From contig CAVPIK010000014.1 in the NCBI GenBank assembly GCA_963704975.1, positions 62,001 through 126,000 of the forward strand: a stretch of 64,000 bases of DNA, in the 5' to 3' direction. Below, piece by piece: positions 62,454 through 64,000 of the stretch (position 1 is its first letter; every line of letters starts with the position of its first letter). The notes beneath the pieces are model-generated. The model saw only the letters and a program-made list of their open reading frames with translations. It ran no database searches and was not told the DNA's origin. Origin of the DNA: JAGNDO01 sp963704975. GTDB lineage: Bacteria; Chloroflexota; Anaerolineae; Caldilineales; Caldilineaceae. The position numbers and the translations under genes are program-made.

Positions 62454-62708
62454 ATGACCACACTCACCGTCGATCAAGAATTGGATGTCCAGGGCCTCAA
62501 CTGTCCCATGCCTTTGGTGAAGGCGCGCCAGGCGATTATGAAGATGGAGGTCAGCCAGGTGCTCAAGGTGATCAGCACGGACCGGGGCAGCGTGGCCGAT
62601 TTCCAGGGCTGGGCCAAGACTGCCCGCAATGTGGATCTGCTGGAGCAGGCCGAAGAGGCCGCCGCCGGCAAGACGTTGTACACCCATTTTGTGCAGCGCA
62701 CGAAGTAG
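62454..62708 (+). CDS. tusA: TusA-family sulfur carrier
   Basis: 84 residues from ATG 62454 (AAAAGGAAACCCAACC upstream). LDVQGLNCPMPLVKARQAI carries the persulfide Cys17 in the CPxP motif. TusA proteins hand sulfane sulfur to DsrE-type partners and, in sulfur oxidisers, to Hdr-like or Dsr oxidation systems. Directly between the rhodanese-MBL and DsrE2 genes. Confidence 0.93.
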   Translation: MTTLTVDQELDVQGLNCPMPLVKARQAIMKMEVSQVLKVISTDRGSVADFQGWAKTARNVDLLEQAEEAAAGKTLYTHFVQRTK

Positions 62709-62758
62709 TTCACAACCCCGTCTCATCGCCGAAATGCTATCCAAAAGGAAACCCACCC

Positions 62759-63343
62759 ATGACCGTCGCCACCCTGCCCACAGTGAACGCCCTCGCCCTC
62801 GACTATCCCGCCAAGATGGAAGAGCGCTTGGCCTTTTTAGAGTCCCGCATCGAAGAGTTGGAAGAGCGTATGCCCAAGGACAAGGTCACCATGGTGGTCT
62901 TCTCCGGGGAGATGGACCGGGTCTTTGCCGCCTTCATCATCGCCACGGGCGCGGCGGCCATGGGCCAGGAAGTCTCCATGTTCTTCACCTTCTGGGGGCT
63001 GAACGCTCTGCGTCAACAGCGGCTCTTTGACGGCAAGACCCTGCCCGAAAAGATGCTTTCCATCATGACCCCGTCCAGCACCCAGACCATGGGCGTCAGC
63101 AACCTCAACTTCTTCGGGGCCGGTTCCAGGCTCATGCGCCAGATGATGGCCAAGAAGAATGTGGAGTCCGTCGAGGGGCTGATCGACCTGTGCGAGGAGA
63201 TGGGCGTGCGCATGGTCAGTTGCGAGATGAGCCGGGACGTCCTGGGCATCAACCCCGCCGAAATGCGCACCGGCGTCGAAACCGGCGGCGTCGCCACCTA
63301 TCTGGCCGACGCGTTGGAGAGCCGGGTGACGTTGTTTATTTAG
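62759..63343 (+). CDS. DsrE2-family protein
   Basis: 194 residues. N-terminal coiled segment (ERLAFLESRIEELEERMPKDK), then VTMVVFSGEMDRVFAAFIIATGAAAMGQEVSMFFTFWGLNALR and the C-terminal EEMGVRMVSCEMSRDVLGI, with Cys in VSCEMS as the probable persulfide site. DsrE2 proteins accompany rhodanese and TusA in sulfur-oxidising bacteria. ATG 62759 after AAAAGGAAACCCACCC. Confidence 0.9.
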   Translation: MTVATLPTVNALALDYPAKMEERLAFLESRIEELEERMPKDKVTMVVFSGEMDRVFAAFIIATGAAAMGQEVSMFFTFWGLNALRQQRLFDGKTLPEKMLSIMTPSSTQTMGVSNLNFFGAGSRLMRQMMAKKNVESVEGLIDLCEEMGVRMVSCEMSRDVLGINPAEMRTGVETGGVATYLADALESRVTLFI

Positions 63344-63364
63344 ATCGAGGGGGCGAGGGGCGAG

Positions 63365-63412
63365 ATTGCGAGGGGCGAGGTTCATCGCACATCGAACCTC
63401 GCCCCTCGCAAT
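63365..63412. terminator. Hairpin after the DsrE2 gene
   Basis: ATTGCGAGGGGCGAGGTTC and GAACCTCGCCCCTCGCAAT, a 19-bp perfect stem with a 10-base loop and no T run. Confidence 0.6.
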
Positions 63413-63448
63413 TCGGCCGCCTCGTGCCCATTCGCCCCTCAGCCAACA

Positions 63449-63477
63449 TTGAACCAGAACCCAAACTGGCGTACAAT
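63449..63477 (+). promoter_or_regulatory. Promoter for the iron-sulfur subunit gene
   Basis: TTGAAC (63449-63454), 17 bases and TACAAT (63472-63477), about 85 bases before the ATG at 63564. It implies the ferredoxin-type gene can be expressed separately from the sulfur-relay genes. Confidence 0.6.
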
Positions 63478-63563
63478 AGAACCAACCCACCACCCAATCT
63501 CCATCGCCCACACGCAATTCAACAAATCCACAAATCAACCAACCTCAAACCGGGACCCTGCCC

Positions 63564-64000
<437 letters not shown>

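Overview
The window is GC-rich bacterial chromosome with one complete rRNA operon (16S, tRNA-Ile, 23S, 5S). The 16S sequence, the secreted proteins with Thr/Pro-rich stalks, and the secreted cytochrome ending in a short FLPGVSR-type tail point to a filamentous Chloroflexota lineage (Anaerolineae/Caldilineae/Ardenticatenia side). That assignment is an inference from recall, not a search. The genes are mostly ordinary and chromosomal. I see no phage, no insertion sequence with a transposase, no CRISPR array and no replication origin.

Layout. 0-10.8 kb: a truncated ABC exporter, two PIN toxin-antitoxin pairs, an SH3 lipoprotein, an MFS and a TauE/SafE transporter, a NUDIX/HAD/receiver-TadZ-like operon and a metallo-hydrolase. 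10.8-18.2 kb: a GT39-type glycosyltransferase, two secreted or anchored proteins, BirA, an MDR dehydrogenase, an acyltransferase and a DUF1405 protein. 18.3-22.6 kb: a biotin-dependent acyl-CoA carboxylase operon (carboxyltransferase, unknown protein, biotin carboxylase, biotin carrier), which BirA at 14 kb would serve. 23.3-28.6 kb: the rRNA operon with visible pre-rRNA processing stems. 29-35.8 kb: GlmU, a CBS-domain membrane protein, cytidine deaminase, a self-regulated MarR, a CrtI-like oxidoreductase and an amidohydrolase.

35.8-45.4 kb is the most interesting block. It holds four small membrane-anchored proteins in two paralogous pairs (two with His/Asp/Glu-rich tails ending EHGDD, two ending in TR[R/K]S), an octaheme c-type cytochrome, an ApbE flavin transferase, a ferric-reductase-like haem membrane protein, and an OmpR-type regulator with a sensor kinase carrying an acidic extracytoplasmic loop. 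A similar promoter-like element lies upstream of three of the units. I infer a regulated envelope redox/metal system. 45.5-53.7 kb: RlaP-like nucleotidyltransferase, an SLC12-type transporter, HEPN/MNT and antitoxin/PIN modules, VOC and DUF1801 proteins, an ECF sigma factor with a membrane partner, and a MOSC protein. 54.4-60.9 kb: a CHAT-protease/STAND-ATPase/TPR protein followed by a NarL-type kinase and regulator. 61-64 kb: rhodanese-MBL, TusA, DsrE2 and the start of a four-cluster ferredoxin subunit, a sulfur-relay/sulfur-oxidation module.

About forty frame breaks interrupt otherwise intact genes, including the essential glmU. Roughly half are repaired by restoring one CG dinucleotide to a GCGC/CGCG site, so they look like a systematic consensus error. 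Interrupted genes are therefore annotated as single CDS with the breaks described. Two in-frame stops (HEPN gene, CHAT gene) are substitutions and may be real.
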